Origin: Ignavibacteriaceae bacterium
Lineage (GTDB): Bacteria > Bacteroidota > Ignavibacteria > Ignavibacteriales > Ignavibacteriaceae
Length of the DNA: 64,000 nt
Reading direction: 5' to 3'
NCBI GenBank assembly: GCA_013388545.1
Contig: JACAFB010000002.1
Location: 62,001 to 126,000 of the forward strand
Every line of letters starts with the position of its first letter. Within the stretch, counting starts at the first letter, position 1. The translations under genes were made by a program, and so were the position numbers. The notes beneath the pieces were generated by a model. That model did no database searches. It was not told the origin of the DNA and worked only from the letters and a program-made list of their open reading frames with translations. Positions 34,541-44,081 of this stretch are shown here, piece by piece.

Positions 34541-37318
34541 ATGTTTAAAATATTACTGTGGTATATAATTTATTTTAGCATTAGTGGGTCAGTCGTTTTT
34601 GCTCAATCAACCGGAACTTTAACAGGAAAGGTGATTGATGCTACTACGGGAGAGAATATAATTGGGGCAAATGTTTTGGTGGATGAAACCAATCTTGGAG
34701 CAGCTACGGATATTGAAGGAACCTTTATAATTAAAAATGTTCCTGCCCGAACTGTCAGCATAACTATTACTTTTATCTCTTACACAAAGACAACAATTAC
34801 TGATGTTGTTGTAGAAGCTGGTAAAGTAAAGACAGTAAATGTTAGCTTAAAACCTCAAACCCTTGACATTGGAACAGAGGTAGTAGTCGTTGGCAGTATC
34901 TCAGGGCAATATGAGGCGGCATTATTAAATCAGAGAAAAAAATCCATACAGATAAGTGATGGTATCAGCGCTGAACAAATAAAACGATCAACTGACAACA
35001 CCACCGCAGAAACCTTGAGGAGAGTTCCGGGTCTGACTTTACTGGACAACAAATACATCTTTGTCCGCGGAGTGAGTGAAAGATACAACACAGCATTATT
35101 AAATAATTCCCCTCTTGCCAGTTCCGAGCCAGATAAAAAAGATTTTGCATTTGATTTAATACCTTCAAACCTGATAAATAATACAACAGTAATAAAATCA
35201 TTTACTCCTGACGAACCGGGTGATTTCTCAGGAGGGCTTGTGAAGGTTAATACTGTCGAATTTCCGTCCGAAACAATTTTTTCTTTTAGTTATTCAACCT
35301 CATATGTTGATAATGTTTCAACTAAACAATACAACACATATCAAGGCAGCAATACTGATTTTCTGGGATTTGACAACGGTTTCAGAAAATTACCGGAAGG
35401 ATTTCCTGATCCTCTAACCTTTAAGAATTATGATAACAGTCTAACTGATACCAACAGAACTTATTGGTCAAAAAAACTAAATGACAAATGGGGCATTCAA
35501 AACAGAAAAGAATTTCTTGATCAATCATTTGCTCTGACATATGGAGATAGGTTTAACATTTTTGATAGTGATTTAGGCATTATTGCCTCATTAACATATA
35601 AGACAGGTATAAACTCAAAAAATATTACAACCCGTGATATAGAAAGTAAAGAGAATAAAACTTTTTTCTACGATTATTCTGGTTACAGATTCTCTAAAAA
35701 TGTTTACTGGGGAGGTCTGATAAACATCTCTTATAAATTAGGAGAGCTGCACAAAATCAGCTTAAAAAATACTTTAACTGTTGATTCAGATGACGAAGTC
35801 ACAAAACTTCAGGGATTTAAATTTGATTATCAGGATGAAAGAATAATTAATGCCTTAAGATATGTTTCAAGAAATCTTTATTCAGGACAGTTAGCCGGTA
35901 CAAGTATAATCCCGCTCTTTAATAATATTCAGATTGATTGGAGAGCATCTTATTCATCTTCCTTCAGGGACGAACCAGATTACAGAAGAAACGCTTATAA
36001 TCGGGATATAGCTGATTCAAATACAACAAATCCCTTTTACGCTTATATACCAAGAGATCCCGACTTTTATGCAGGAGGAAGATTTTATTCTACTCTTAAA
36101 GATTATAAAAGAGGACTAGGAATTGATCTGACTCAAACATTTGACTTTCTGAAAATCAAAACAGGCGTAAACCATTATAACAGCTCGCGATCTTTCAATG
36201 CCAGATTATTAAGTGTTACTGATCCTTTTGGATCTGCCCGCCAAACCATTGGCTTGTGGGATCTTGATTCTCTTTACAGGGTTGATAACTTCAGTAAAAG
36301 ATACATAATGATGAGAGAATTTTTTGACCCGGCAAATGATTATACATCAAAAGATAATTTATTTGGTTACTATTTGATGACCGAGTTAAGCTTCAATTTA
36401 ATTAATCTGAACTTTGTACTAATCTCCGGTTTAAGAATTGAGAATTATGAATTAAAGTTAAGAACAACTTCGTCCATTGCAACGGGAATGAAACCAATTA
36501 CTGTTGATAATTTTAACAGCGATTTGCTTCCTGCATTTGGATTAATTTACAGAGTCACAGACGCACTGAACATCCGACTTTCTTTCAGTAGAACAATCAA
36601 CAGACCTCAGTTCAGAGAAATTGCACCTTTTGTTTATTATAACTTTGAAGATCAAACTCTGGTAAGAGGTAACACTGAATTAAAACAAGCAAATATTTCT
36701 AATTATGATTTACGATTTGAAGCATTTCCAGACATTGGAGAATTAATCTCCCTCAGCTTATTCCTTAAAGAGTTTCGCAATCCTATCGAAAGAGTTTTTT
36801 TAGTCTCAACAGGTCAAAACGACCGAACATTCGCAAATGCATCATTCGCACGCAATGCAGGTTTTGAAATAGAATACAGAACATCTCTTGGCAAAATTTT
36901 GAACCTTTTTGACAATTTTAATTTTACAGCCAACTATTCAAGAATCTGGTCAGAAATAGAAGAGACAAATATTGGTACCGGAAGGCAATTACGACCTATG
37001 CAAGGTCAAAGTCCATATGTAATTAATCTTTCATTAAACTACCAAAATATTCAATATGATTTTTCAATAAACCTGTTATTCAACAGATTCGGAAAAAGAA
37101 TCATAGAAACTGCAAATTTTCAAGGGGATGATATTTATGAATTTCCCCGGGATATCATCGATTTAGTAGCTACAAAGGGAATTGGGGATCAGGTCGAAAT
37201 TAAGTTCTCAATCAAAGATCTTTTTGCTCAACCTTATGAATACTTTGAAGATGATATTCTGGTCAAAAAATATACAACTAACACCAAGCTGTCACTTGGT
37301 GTTAGTTACAAGCTTTAA
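34541..37318 (+). CDS. TonB-dependent outer-membrane receptor with N-terminal carboxypeptidase-like domain
   Basis: A 925-residue SusC-like receptor. The ATG at 34541 is used because GAGAGGG lies just upstream and the signal peptide (FKILLWYIIYFSISGSVVFAQ) begins there. Next comes a CarboxypepD_reg-like domain ('GKVIDATTGENIIGANVLV', ~25-110), a plug domain (~125-230: 'RRVPGLTLLDNKYIFVRGV', 'SERYNTALLNNSPLASSEP', 'GDFSGGLVKV') and a 22-strand-type barrel to the C-terminus. Plug wording RGVSERYNTALLN is found in a receptor class spread across Bacteroidota and Proteobacteria. No SusD partner follows; three T9SS-secreted proteins do. The substrate is unknown. Confidence 0.93.
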   Translation: MFKILLWYIIYFSISGSVVFAQSTGTLTGKVIDATTGENIIGANVLVDETNLGAATDIEGTFIIKNVPARTVSITITFISYTKTTITDVVVEAGKVKTVNVSLKPQTLDIGTEVVVVGSISGQYEAALLNQRKKSIQISDGISAEQIKRSTDNTTAETLRRVPGLTLLDNKYIFVRGVSERYNTALLNNSPLASSEPDKKDFAFDLIPSNLINNTTVIKSFTPDEPGDFSGGLVKVNTVEFPSETIFSFSYSTSYVDNVSTKQYNTYQGSNTDFLGFDNGFRKLPEGFPDPLTFKNYDNSLTDTNRTYWSKKLNDKWGIQNRKEFLDQSFALTYGDRFNIFDSDLGIIASLTYKTGINSKNITTRDIESKENKTFFYDYSGYRFSKNVYWGGLINISYKLGELHKISLKNTLTVDSDDEVTKLQGFKFDYQDERIINALRYVSRNLYSGQLAGTSIIPLFNNIQIDWRASYSSSFRDEPDYRRNAYNRDIADSNTTNPFYAYIPRDPDFYAGGRFYSTLKDYKRGLGIDLTQTFDFLKIKTGVNHYNSSRSFNARLLSVTDPFGSARQTIGLWDLDSLYRVDNFSKRYIMMREFFDPANDYTSKDNLFGYYLMTELSFNLINLNFVLISGLRIENYELKLRTTSSIATGMKPITVDNFNSDLLPAFGLIYRVTDALNIRLSFSRTINRPQFREIAPFVYYNFEDQTLVRGNTELKQANISNYDLRFEAFPDIGELISLSLFLKEFRNPIERVFLVSTGQNDRTFANASFARNAGFEIEYRTSLGKILNLFDNFNFTANYSRIWSEIEETNIGTGRQLRPMQGQSPYVINLSLNYQNIQYDFSINLLFNRFGKRIIETANFQGDDIYEFPRDIIDLVATKGIGDQVEIKFSIKDLFAQPYEYFEDDILVKKYTTNTKLSLGVSYKL

Positions 37319-37440
37319 TTCACATAAACTGTACATCGTTATTTTCTGAAAGGAGGTGTTTACGGAATTAAAGAAAATTTTGAAAAAATATCCGTCAGAA
37401 ATTTAAAGAATTTTTAACTATTAACAAGGAGTTCAACAAA

Positions 37441-40341
37441 ATGAAAAAGATTTGGAGTCTATTACTGACAGTAGTTTTAGTTGTGCCGGTTTTTGCTCAA
37501 TTAACACCAACTGACAGCACAATAACCAACAATGGCGGTGCTGGAATTACATCCAGCGTTGTCCTTGATAAAAACAAAGTATATTTAATTCAGGGATTTG
37601 TTTACGTAAGAAACGGTGGAACACTAACAATTCCTGCAGGTACAGTATTATTAGGAGAAAAATCCTCACAGGGATCATTGATCATCGAAAGAGGAGGGAA
37701 AATATTTGCTAATGGAACTGCCCAGGAACCAATTGTCTTCACAAGTCAACAACCAGCAGGTTTAAGGACCCGCGGCGACTGGGGAGGAATAGTGATTTGT
37801 GGAAAAGCAGCTAACAACAGACCTGGTGGAAACTTTGTTGTTGAAGGTAATATTGGAAGCACTGCCGGCTATGGCGATGGAGGAATTGTTCAGGATGATA
37901 ATGATAACAGCGGAGTTCTCAGGTATGTAAGAATTGAATTTCCAGGTATAGCTTATACTCCTAACAATGAAATTAATGGTTTAACTCTTGCTGCTGTTGG
38001 CAGAGGAACAACAATTGATCATGTTCAGGTTAGTTATTCCGGAGATGATGCTTTTGAGTTTTTTGGCGGAACAGTAAACGCAAAATATTTAATTGCTTAT
38101 AAATCGCTGGACGACGATTTTGACACTGATTTTGGATATTCAGGTAAAATCCAGTTTGGAGTAGCTTACAGAGATCCGAGATTGTCTGATGTTAGTAAAA
38201 GTGAAGCATTCGAAACAGATAACGATGGAAGCGGGACTACGGCTTCTCCCAGAACTGAACCAGTGTTTTCAAATATTACTGTAATTGGACCCAAAAGGTT
38301 AGCAACAGACGTTAGCCCTACAAATTTTGATTCTGATTTCTATTATGGAATTCATCACCGAAGAGCAACAAGGCATAATCTGTTTAACAGCTTGATTATG
38401 GGTTTTGATGAAGGTGGTATCTTCTTGGATGGTGCAACAGTGCAGGGAGACACAGCCAATTTCACCTATAAAAATAATCTCTTCACGGGGATGTCAAAAT
38501 TAATTGAACCAACAACTTATAATGCCTGGTTTTCTGGGTATGGAAATTCTCTCTCTTCCGACCTAAACGCTGGTCTTTTAAAGGCTCCTTTCAATCAAAC
38601 AAGTCCAGTTATGATACCACAAGCGGGTTCTCCTCTTTTGGGTACAGCTTCATTCACTGGTAGTAAAATATCTGATCCTTTTTTCACAGTAGTTACTTAT
38701 CGTGGTGCTTTTAGTGGTAATGGTTCAGAAAGATGGGATCTTAACTGGGCTAATTATGATCCGCAGGGAATTGTCTATAATAATAGCAACTTAGTCTGGT
38801 CTTCAATTATAAATTTAACAAGTCCATCAAACAAAACTGCTTCAGTTATCATCGGTCGTGGCGTTGGTGCAACAGATGGAATTGATGCATCATTCGGAGA
38901 AGCAAATCTGCCGCCAGTTCCGCCAACAGGTGTTGATTTAAGATTAGAACTTCCAGGCGGGACACAATTCAGTGCTCTTGACATCAGAAGTGCAGCTACC
39001 ACTTCCAGTGTTATCACTTACACACTTGATATGCAGGACCCCGGTGTGCTTAATTGGGATCCTAATCAACTTGGAGCAGGAAAGTTTACATTGAAAGACG
39101 GTTTTGGTGGTTCAGTATTTCCAAATCTGGATATGAAAACTGCTTCATCTCAAAATGTATCCACATTAACTTCTGTTCTTATAGAAGTTGATACAAGGTT
39201 TAATCAAACCATTGTCGTAGGCAACCAGTGGAATCTTGTATCATTTCCCGGAGTACATCCGAATAGTATGAGTGTTGATACTCTATATAGAGGCAGAGAT
39301 TTAACAACACCCGTTTACAAATTTTCCGGCGGATATGTTACAACCTCTACGATGACACCAGGAGAAGGATACTGGATGTTTCATAATGGAGTTAGAACTT
39401 ATAACTGGAATGGAACAACTCAATCAGGTATTCTTTATCCAAAGCTTAACTACTCAGCAAGAAATGTTTTCGAAGCTCCAAGTGGCTGGTCAATTATTGG
39501 TGGTTATGAATATAATGCAGATGTAAACTTCATCAGAACCATGCCAGAGAATAAGAGAACGGGATTGATATATAAATATGTACCAGGTAGCGGTTATTCT
39601 TCTGTTGGAGTGCTTGAACCAGGATTAGGTCATTGGGTTGAACTCACAGGTGCTGCAAACATAATTATACCGGGACCATTTGCAGGCACGCTTGGTAAAA
39701 ATCCTGCTGATGAATTGATACAATCTAACTGGGGTAAAATACTCATTTCAGATGCAATTGGTCAACATTATACATTGTATGCAGCAAATGGTGACGTTGA
39801 TCTAAAAACTTTCAACTTGCCTCCATTACCACCTGCAGGTTTATTCGATGTTAGATTTGCATCACAAAGATTCGTGGAAGATTTATCGGCTACACAGTTA
39901 ATCAATTTAACCGGAGCAGTCTATCCTGTTACAATTTCAGTTGAAGGAATGAATATGAAGTTAGATTATTCAACTGAGTCTGGAAAAGTTAGTACTATTT
40001 TGAAAAATGGTGATAATCATAAAATAGCAAACAGCAGTAATAATACTTTAAGTGTTAAAACCGAAAAAGTAATTCCAGATGAATATATCTTAGAACAGAA
40101 CTATCCAAATCCATTTAATCCAACAACCACAATCAAATTCTCTATTCCAATGGCAGGTAACGTAAAGCTTACGATCTATAATGCTGTTGGTCAGAGAGTT
40201 GCGGAACTGGTTAATGGAACATTGGAAGCGGGTTCTTATTCATTTAATTGGGATGCTACAAAGATGGCATCAGGTTTATATTTCTATGAATTAAACACCA
40301 ATAACTTTTCTTCAGTAAAGAAGATGATGCTATTAAAATAA
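37441..40341 (+). CDS. T9SS cargo protein, beta-solenoid-like with two LPPxPP modules
   Basis: A 966-residue exported protein with an AAGGAG site. Signal peptide 1-20. Residues ~25-460 are a glycine- and beta-rich region with solenoid-like wording ('GTLTIPAGTVLLGEKS', 'GDWGGIVICGKAANN'). A first LPPxPP module is at ~465-590 ('FGEANLPPVPPTGVDLRLEL'). Two 'WNLVSFPG/GWSIIGG' domains follow (~595-765), then a second module at ~768-850 ('NLPPLPPAGLFDVRF') and a type A sorting domain ('LEQNYPNPFNPTTTIKF', ending VKKMMLLK). It follows the TonB receptor by 122 bases. It is likely a surface or extracellular partner of that receptor; function unknown. Confidence 0.87.
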   Translation: MKKIWSLLLTVVLVVPVFAQLTPTDSTITNNGGAGITSSVVLDKNKVYLIQGFVYVRNGGTLTIPAGTVLLGEKSSQGSLIIERGGKIFANGTAQEPIVFTSQQPAGLRTRGDWGGIVICGKAANNRPGGNFVVEGNIGSTAGYGDGGIVQDDNDNSGVLRYVRIEFPGIAYTPNNEINGLTLAAVGRGTTIDHVQVSYSGDDAFEFFGGTVNAKYLIAYKSLDDDFDTDFGYSGKIQFGVAYRDPRLSDVSKSEAFETDNDGSGTTASPRTEPVFSNITVIGPKRLATDVSPTNFDSDFYYGIHHRRATRHNLFNSLIMGFDEGGIFLDGATVQGDTANFTYKNNLFTGMSKLIEPTTYNAWFSGYGNSLSSDLNAGLLKAPFNQTSPVMIPQAGSPLLGTASFTGSKISDPFFTVVTYRGAFSGNGSERWDLNWANYDPQGIVYNNSNLVWSSIINLTSPSNKTASVIIGRGVGATDGIDASFGEANLPPVPPTGVDLRLELPGGTQFSALDIRSAATTSSVITYTLDMQDPGVLNWDPNQLGAGKFTLKDGFGGSVFPNLDMKTASSQNVSTLTSVLIEVDTRFNQTIVVGNQWNLVSFPGVHPNSMSVDTLYRGRDLTTPVYKFSGGYVTTSTMTPGEGYWMFHNGVRTYNWNGTTQSGILYPKLNYSARNVFEAPSGWSIIGGYEYNADVNFIRTMPENKRTGLIYKYVPGSGYSSVGVLEPGLGHWVELTGAANIIIPGPFAGTLGKNPADELIQSNWGKILISDAIGQHYTLYAANGDVDLKTFNLPPLPPAGLFDVRFASQRFVEDLSATQLINLTGAVYPVTISVEGMNMKLDYSTESGKVSTILKNGDNHKIANSSNNTLSVKTEKVIPDEYILEQNYPNPFNPTTTIKFSIPMAGNVKLTIYNAVGQRVAELVNGTLEAGSYSFNWDATKMASGLYFYELNTNNFSSVKKMMLLK

Positions 40342-40355
40342 TTCTTTCATCAAGA

Positions 40356-40384
40356 TTACCTATCTCCGCAAAGGAGGTAGGTAA
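40356..40384 (+). repeat. Intercistronic hairpin with buried AAGGAGG
   Basis: Stem TTACCTATCTCC/GGAGGTAGGTAA (one G-T pair) around a GCAAA loop, 14 bases after the stop. No T-run follows, so termination is doubtful; mRNA 3'-end protection or partial termination between the two cargo genes is more likely. The AAGGAGG inside the stem precedes no gene. Confidence 0.6.
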
Positions 40385-40455
40385 CTTTGAATAAGAATTT
40401 CACTTAGAATTGATTTTAGAACTTAAAACAAAAATTTAGAGGAACCAGAAATTTT

Positions 40456-43038
40456 ATGTCAAAAAAAGGTATAAAAATATTTTTATTTATTCTTGGGATT
40501 TTACTCCTTAACACGAGTAACATTTTTTCCCAGGCAGAAATTGATATTCCAATAACCGTCAGTAATAATGCACCGTCACCAAATTCAACTCCAACCTTTA
40601 TAGGATTGGATCTTACAGCAACTGATACGCTTGATGTTGGATTAGGCGAGGCAAATCTTCCTCCTCTTCCACCAGCAGGTGTTTGGGACGTAAGATATGA
40701 TTTGGGTGGTGGAAAATCTTCATTCCGCGATTATAGAAATGCACCTTCATATCCTTTTACGGGAACCAAAACTCATTTACTTAAATGGCAGCAAGCAACC
40801 GGTGCAACAACAGTCACTATAACCTATAATATGCCCGCGAATTCCTCCTTAAGAATTCAGGACACATTTGGCGGACCAATTTTAAATGTTGGTCCCTTTA
40901 CCGGTTCAGGTTCATATACTATTACTAATACATCATTAACTTCGGTCAACTTAATTGTAGAATACTCTGCGATTAATCCACCTGTTTCAGGACCAATATT
41001 CAATATATCTCCCTCGTCTCCGCTCACGATTCCACCAACTGCAGTTGGTTCGTCGAACTCTGCCAATGTAACAGTAAGTAACACAGGAACAGCTGCATTG
41101 GATATCACAAGTATAACTTCGTCAAATCCTGAATTTACAATAGCACCAACAAGTGCTACAATTCCTGCAAGTGGAAATCAGGTATTTGTAGTTACATTTA
41201 CACCAACTTCTCTTGGAAATAAAACAACTAATCTTGTATTTACCCATAATGCTTCAGGTTCACCGACAACATATGTTGTAAATGGAGTAGGAGCAGACGC
41301 TGGTCCTACTTTTTCAGTTACACCAACATCATTAACATTCAATACCAATCAGGGTGTACCTGTCACTCAAAATGTAACTGTAACTAATAATGGTTTAACA
41401 AATGCTTTGGCTATTTCTAGTGTAACCACAAGCTTGCCTTACTCAGTCAGCCCTACCTCAGCAAATATTCCTGCAGGCGGGAGTCAGGTATTTGCGGTAA
41501 CATTCAGCCCAACAACCGGTGGTTCATTTCCAGGTTCTCTGGTTTTTACACATAATGGGACAACATCACCGGATTCTGTGACCTTATCGGGTACCGCTGT
41601 TTCAGTTTTTGGATTAGTATTTGCCCAAGAAAAAAGGTATGTAAAAGAAGATTCAACCTATACAGATATTATCCAACTGAAAAGTCTAACTCAAACAACT
41701 CAGGCAATTCAGTTCAGATTATTAGTCAATAAATCAACTGGAGATAATTCGATAATTACTTTTCAAAGTATTGAAAAGGGAGCTGATATAGCTGCAAATC
41801 CAAACTGGTCATTGCAATACGAAATATACAGAGGCCCTATTACTGCAAATGGCTCATCGGTTGACTCAATCTATGTGCTGTTATACAACCTTCAGCAAAA
41901 TAGTGGATTGCCTGCTGGCAGTTATGATTCACTTTTAAAGGTTAATTACTATGTAGTTGATTTACCAGCTTTGGTTGATACATCAAAATCATCCTTTAAA
42001 ATTGATAATGCACAGGGAAGTACTTATCAGGGTGCCCCGGTCAATATAACACCTTCACGCGATAAATTTGAAGTTTTTGTTACAAACAGAGCTTCATCTC
42101 TTGGTGACGTCAATGGCGATGGAAGTATAGATATTCTTGACTTAATAAATGTTGTAGATCATATACTTGGCAGAGATTCGCTTAATGCCAGTGAATTTGC
42201 CAGAGCGAATATTGCCCCCTGGACAGTTGGTGCTCCAGCCCCAACTCCGGATGCATTTGTTAATGTTCAGGATCTGGCAGTAATACAGAATATAATATTA
42301 ACCGGGTACTATCCAAGTGGTGTGGCTCTGAATAGAGCATCTTTTATAGCTACTGTTGATGAAAAGCTGTTGAATAAAATAAATGGCTCGGCTAAAGTTA
42401 AGTTATTTATAACTAATGACGGTATAGCCGTTAAATTGGATTCGGACATCGGAATCCGTGGTGTTCAGCTTGAATTCAATAACGTTAAAACTGAGATTGG
42501 CAATATGTTAATTGATTCAAGACTTGGCGGCGGTTATTATCATCAGTCGGGTGATCTTTTGCGTGTGCTATTATATGATCAGGCTGGAAATGCTGTTATT
42601 AATGAAGGTGATAATTTGGTCGCAAATATGCCATTTGATTTATCAGATCCGAAATCAGTTTCGATCAATAAAATAATTCTTGTGAGCATTAACAATCAAA
42701 AGATAGATGATATAAATGTTGAGATATATTACAGTAATGCTCCGGAAATACCTGTTGATTATTCTCTTTCTCAGAATTTCCCAAATCCATTCAATCCAAG
42801 CACAAGTATTCAATTTTCTGTGCCAAAAACCGGATTTGTAACGATAAAAGTATATGATTTAATTGGACAAGAAGTTACTACTTTGTTCGCTGGAATAGCA
42901 GAAAGAGGATTGTACACTTTAATATGGAACGGGAAAGATGATAATGGAAACCTTGTAAGCAGCGGAAGCTATATTTACAGGATGTCAGCTAATGATGGGG
43001 GATTTGTTTTATCAAAGAAAATGACTTTTCTGAAATAA
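40456..43038 (+). CDS. T9SS cargo protein with LPPxPP module, choice-of-anchor D repeats and dockerin-like segment
   Basis: An 860-residue exported protein. Signal peptide 1-26. Residues ~28-175: LPPxPP module ('LGEANLPPLPPAGVWDVRY'). Residues ~180-390: two choice-of-anchor D/ASPM-like repeats ('NVTVSNTGTAALDITSI', 'NVTVTNNGLTNALAISSV'). Residues ~395-545: cohesin-like beta-sandwich. Residues ~550-625: dockerin-like calcium loops ('LGDVNGDGSIDILDLINVV', then 'PDAFVNVQDLAVIQNII'). A second beta domain is at ~640-770 and the type A sorting domain lies near 780-860 ('LSQNFPNPFNPSTSIQF'). Dockerin and cohesin-like parts suggest protein-protein assembly at the cell surface. No enzyme domain. Confidence 0.87.
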   Translation: MSKKGIKIFLFILGILLLNTSNIFSQAEIDIPITVSNNAPSPNSTPTFIGLDLTATDTLDVGLGEANLPPLPPAGVWDVRYDLGGGKSSFRDYRNAPSYPFTGTKTHLLKWQQATGATTVTITYNMPANSSLRIQDTFGGPILNVGPFTGSGSYTITNTSLTSVNLIVEYSAINPPVSGPIFNISPSSPLTIPPTAVGSSNSANVTVSNTGTAALDITSITSSNPEFTIAPTSATIPASGNQVFVVTFTPTSLGNKTTNLVFTHNASGSPTTYVVNGVGADAGPTFSVTPTSLTFNTNQGVPVTQNVTVTNNGLTNALAISSVTTSLPYSVSPTSANIPAGGSQVFAVTFSPTTGGSFPGSLVFTHNGTTSPDSVTLSGTAVSVFGLVFAQEKRYVKEDSTYTDIIQLKSLTQTTQAIQFRLLVNKSTGDNSIITFQSIEKGADIAANPNWSLQYEIYRGPITANGSSVDSIYVLLYNLQQNSGLPAGSYDSLLKVNYYVVDLPALVDTSKSSFKIDNAQGSTYQGAPVNITPSRDKFEVFVTNRASSLGDVNGDGSIDILDLINVVDHILGRDSLNASEFARANIAPWTVGAPAPTPDAFVNVQDLAVIQNIILTGYYPSGVALNRASFIATVDEKLLNKINGSAKVKLFITNDGIAVKLDSDIGIRGVQLEFNNVKTEIGNMLIDSRLGGGYYHQSGDLLRVLLYDQAGNAVINEGDNLVANMPFDLSDPKSVSINKIILVSINNQKIDDINVEIYYSNAPEIPVDYSLSQNFPNPFNPSTSIQFSVPKTGFVTIKVYDLIGQEVTTLFAGIAERGLYTLIWNGKDDNGNLVSSGSYIYRMSANDGGFVLSKKMTFLK

Positions 43039-43048
43039 AGCATTTCTT

Positions 43049-43080
43049 ATTCATCTCTCTCTTTACAGAGAGAGATGAAT
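43049..43080 (+). repeat. Intercistronic hairpin
   Basis: A perfect 13-bp stem ATTCATCTCTCTC/GAGAGAGATGAAT with loop TTTACA, 10 bases after the stop. Followed by TAAAATATC, not a T-run, so it is at best a weak terminator. Confidence 0.6.
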
Positions 43081-43209
43081 TAAAATATCTAAGAAAAAAG
43101 GAAATAATTCTTGTTTCTCTGAGTGTCAATTAAAAACATTACTTAAATGATCTTAGAGAAAAAATAATTAAATCATTAAAATATTTTACAATAAACGGGA
43201 AGAATAAAA

Positions 43210-43998
43210 ATGAAATTAGCTTTAATACTTATTTGTGTTTTCGTTTTGACAGGATTATTGAAATCTCAAACTAATCCTGCAATTATGATCAGCCTTGAAT
43301 TTTCAGATCCGGTAGAATCCAGAACAATCTATTTTGGGATTGATCCGACAGCAACTGACAGTTTAGATTTTCTTTTAGGTGAAGCAAATCTGCCACCATT
43401 CCCACCAGCACCAACTCTTGAAACCAGATTTCTTTTACCCATTGATAATTTTGCAGGAACGAAAAGTACATATAAAGATTTCAGAAATGGAAATATTCCA
43501 TTCAGCGGACAAAAAGAACATAGAATACAATTTCAAAGCAGAGGCTCATTAAAGATGTTTTGTAATTTGCCACCAGAAATAAATATACAGGTAACAGATT
43601 TATTTGGTGGAGTAATACTTAACACCAATCTTTCCGGTATAGATACATTGAGTATACCTGATGCTCTGAATCAACTTAAATTTTTCATCAATTATAATAA
43701 TGCAACTTTAGTTGATGAGGAACAATTTCAGGACATAGATTTTAATTTATCTCAAAATTATCCTAATCCTTTCAACCCTTCTACCAATATTCAATTTACT
43801 TTGAATAATCGTCAGTTTGTCAGGCTGACCATTTTTGATTCAATTGGTCGGGAGATTGCTACGTTAATTAACGATGAGATATCTGCCGGAGTTCATAATG
43901 TTTATTTCAATGCAGACGGTCTTACTAACGGAGTGTATTATTATAGATTAATTTCAGGGAATTTATCCCAAACAAAGAAAATGATATTGATAAAATAA
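43210..43998 (+). CDS. Small T9SS cargo protein consisting of one LPPxPP module
   Basis: A 262-residue exported protein: signal peptide 1-19, a single LPPxPP module (~25-165: 'FGIDPTATDSLDFLLGEANLPPFPP', 'YKDFRNG', 'IQVTDLFGGVILNT', 'LKFFINY') and a type A sorting domain (~175-262; 'LSQNYPNPFNPSTNIQF', ending TKKMILIK). The module aligns by eye across its whole length with the N-terminal module of the 860-residue neighbour, so the gene looks like a stripped-down paralogue. It shows that the module can stand alone as a secreted unit. Confidence 0.87.
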   Translation: MKLALILICVFVLTGLLKSQTNPAIMISLEFSDPVESRTIYFGIDPTATDSLDFLLGEANLPPFPPAPTLETRFLLPIDNFAGTKSTYKDFRNGNIPFSGQKEHRIQFQSRGSLKMFCNLPPEINIQVTDLFGGVILNTNLSGIDTLSIPDALNQLKFFINYNNATLVDEEQFQDIDFNLSQNYPNPFNPSTNIQFTLNNRQFVRLTIFDSIGREIATLINDEISAGVHNVYFNADGLTNGVYYYRLISGNLSQTKKMILIK

Positions 43999-44081
43999 CC
44001 TTCAAAATCAGTTTTATCATATAATTTTAACTTAATGTACTGACAATAATTATCAATTAGATTTACTGCAGATGGCATAAG

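Noticed and set aside
37351-37406. AAAGGAGG followed by a 17-codon GTG ORF between the TonB receptor and the first cargo gene
   Set aside because: The SD sequence overlaps the GTG with no spacing, and the peptide has no recognisable feature.
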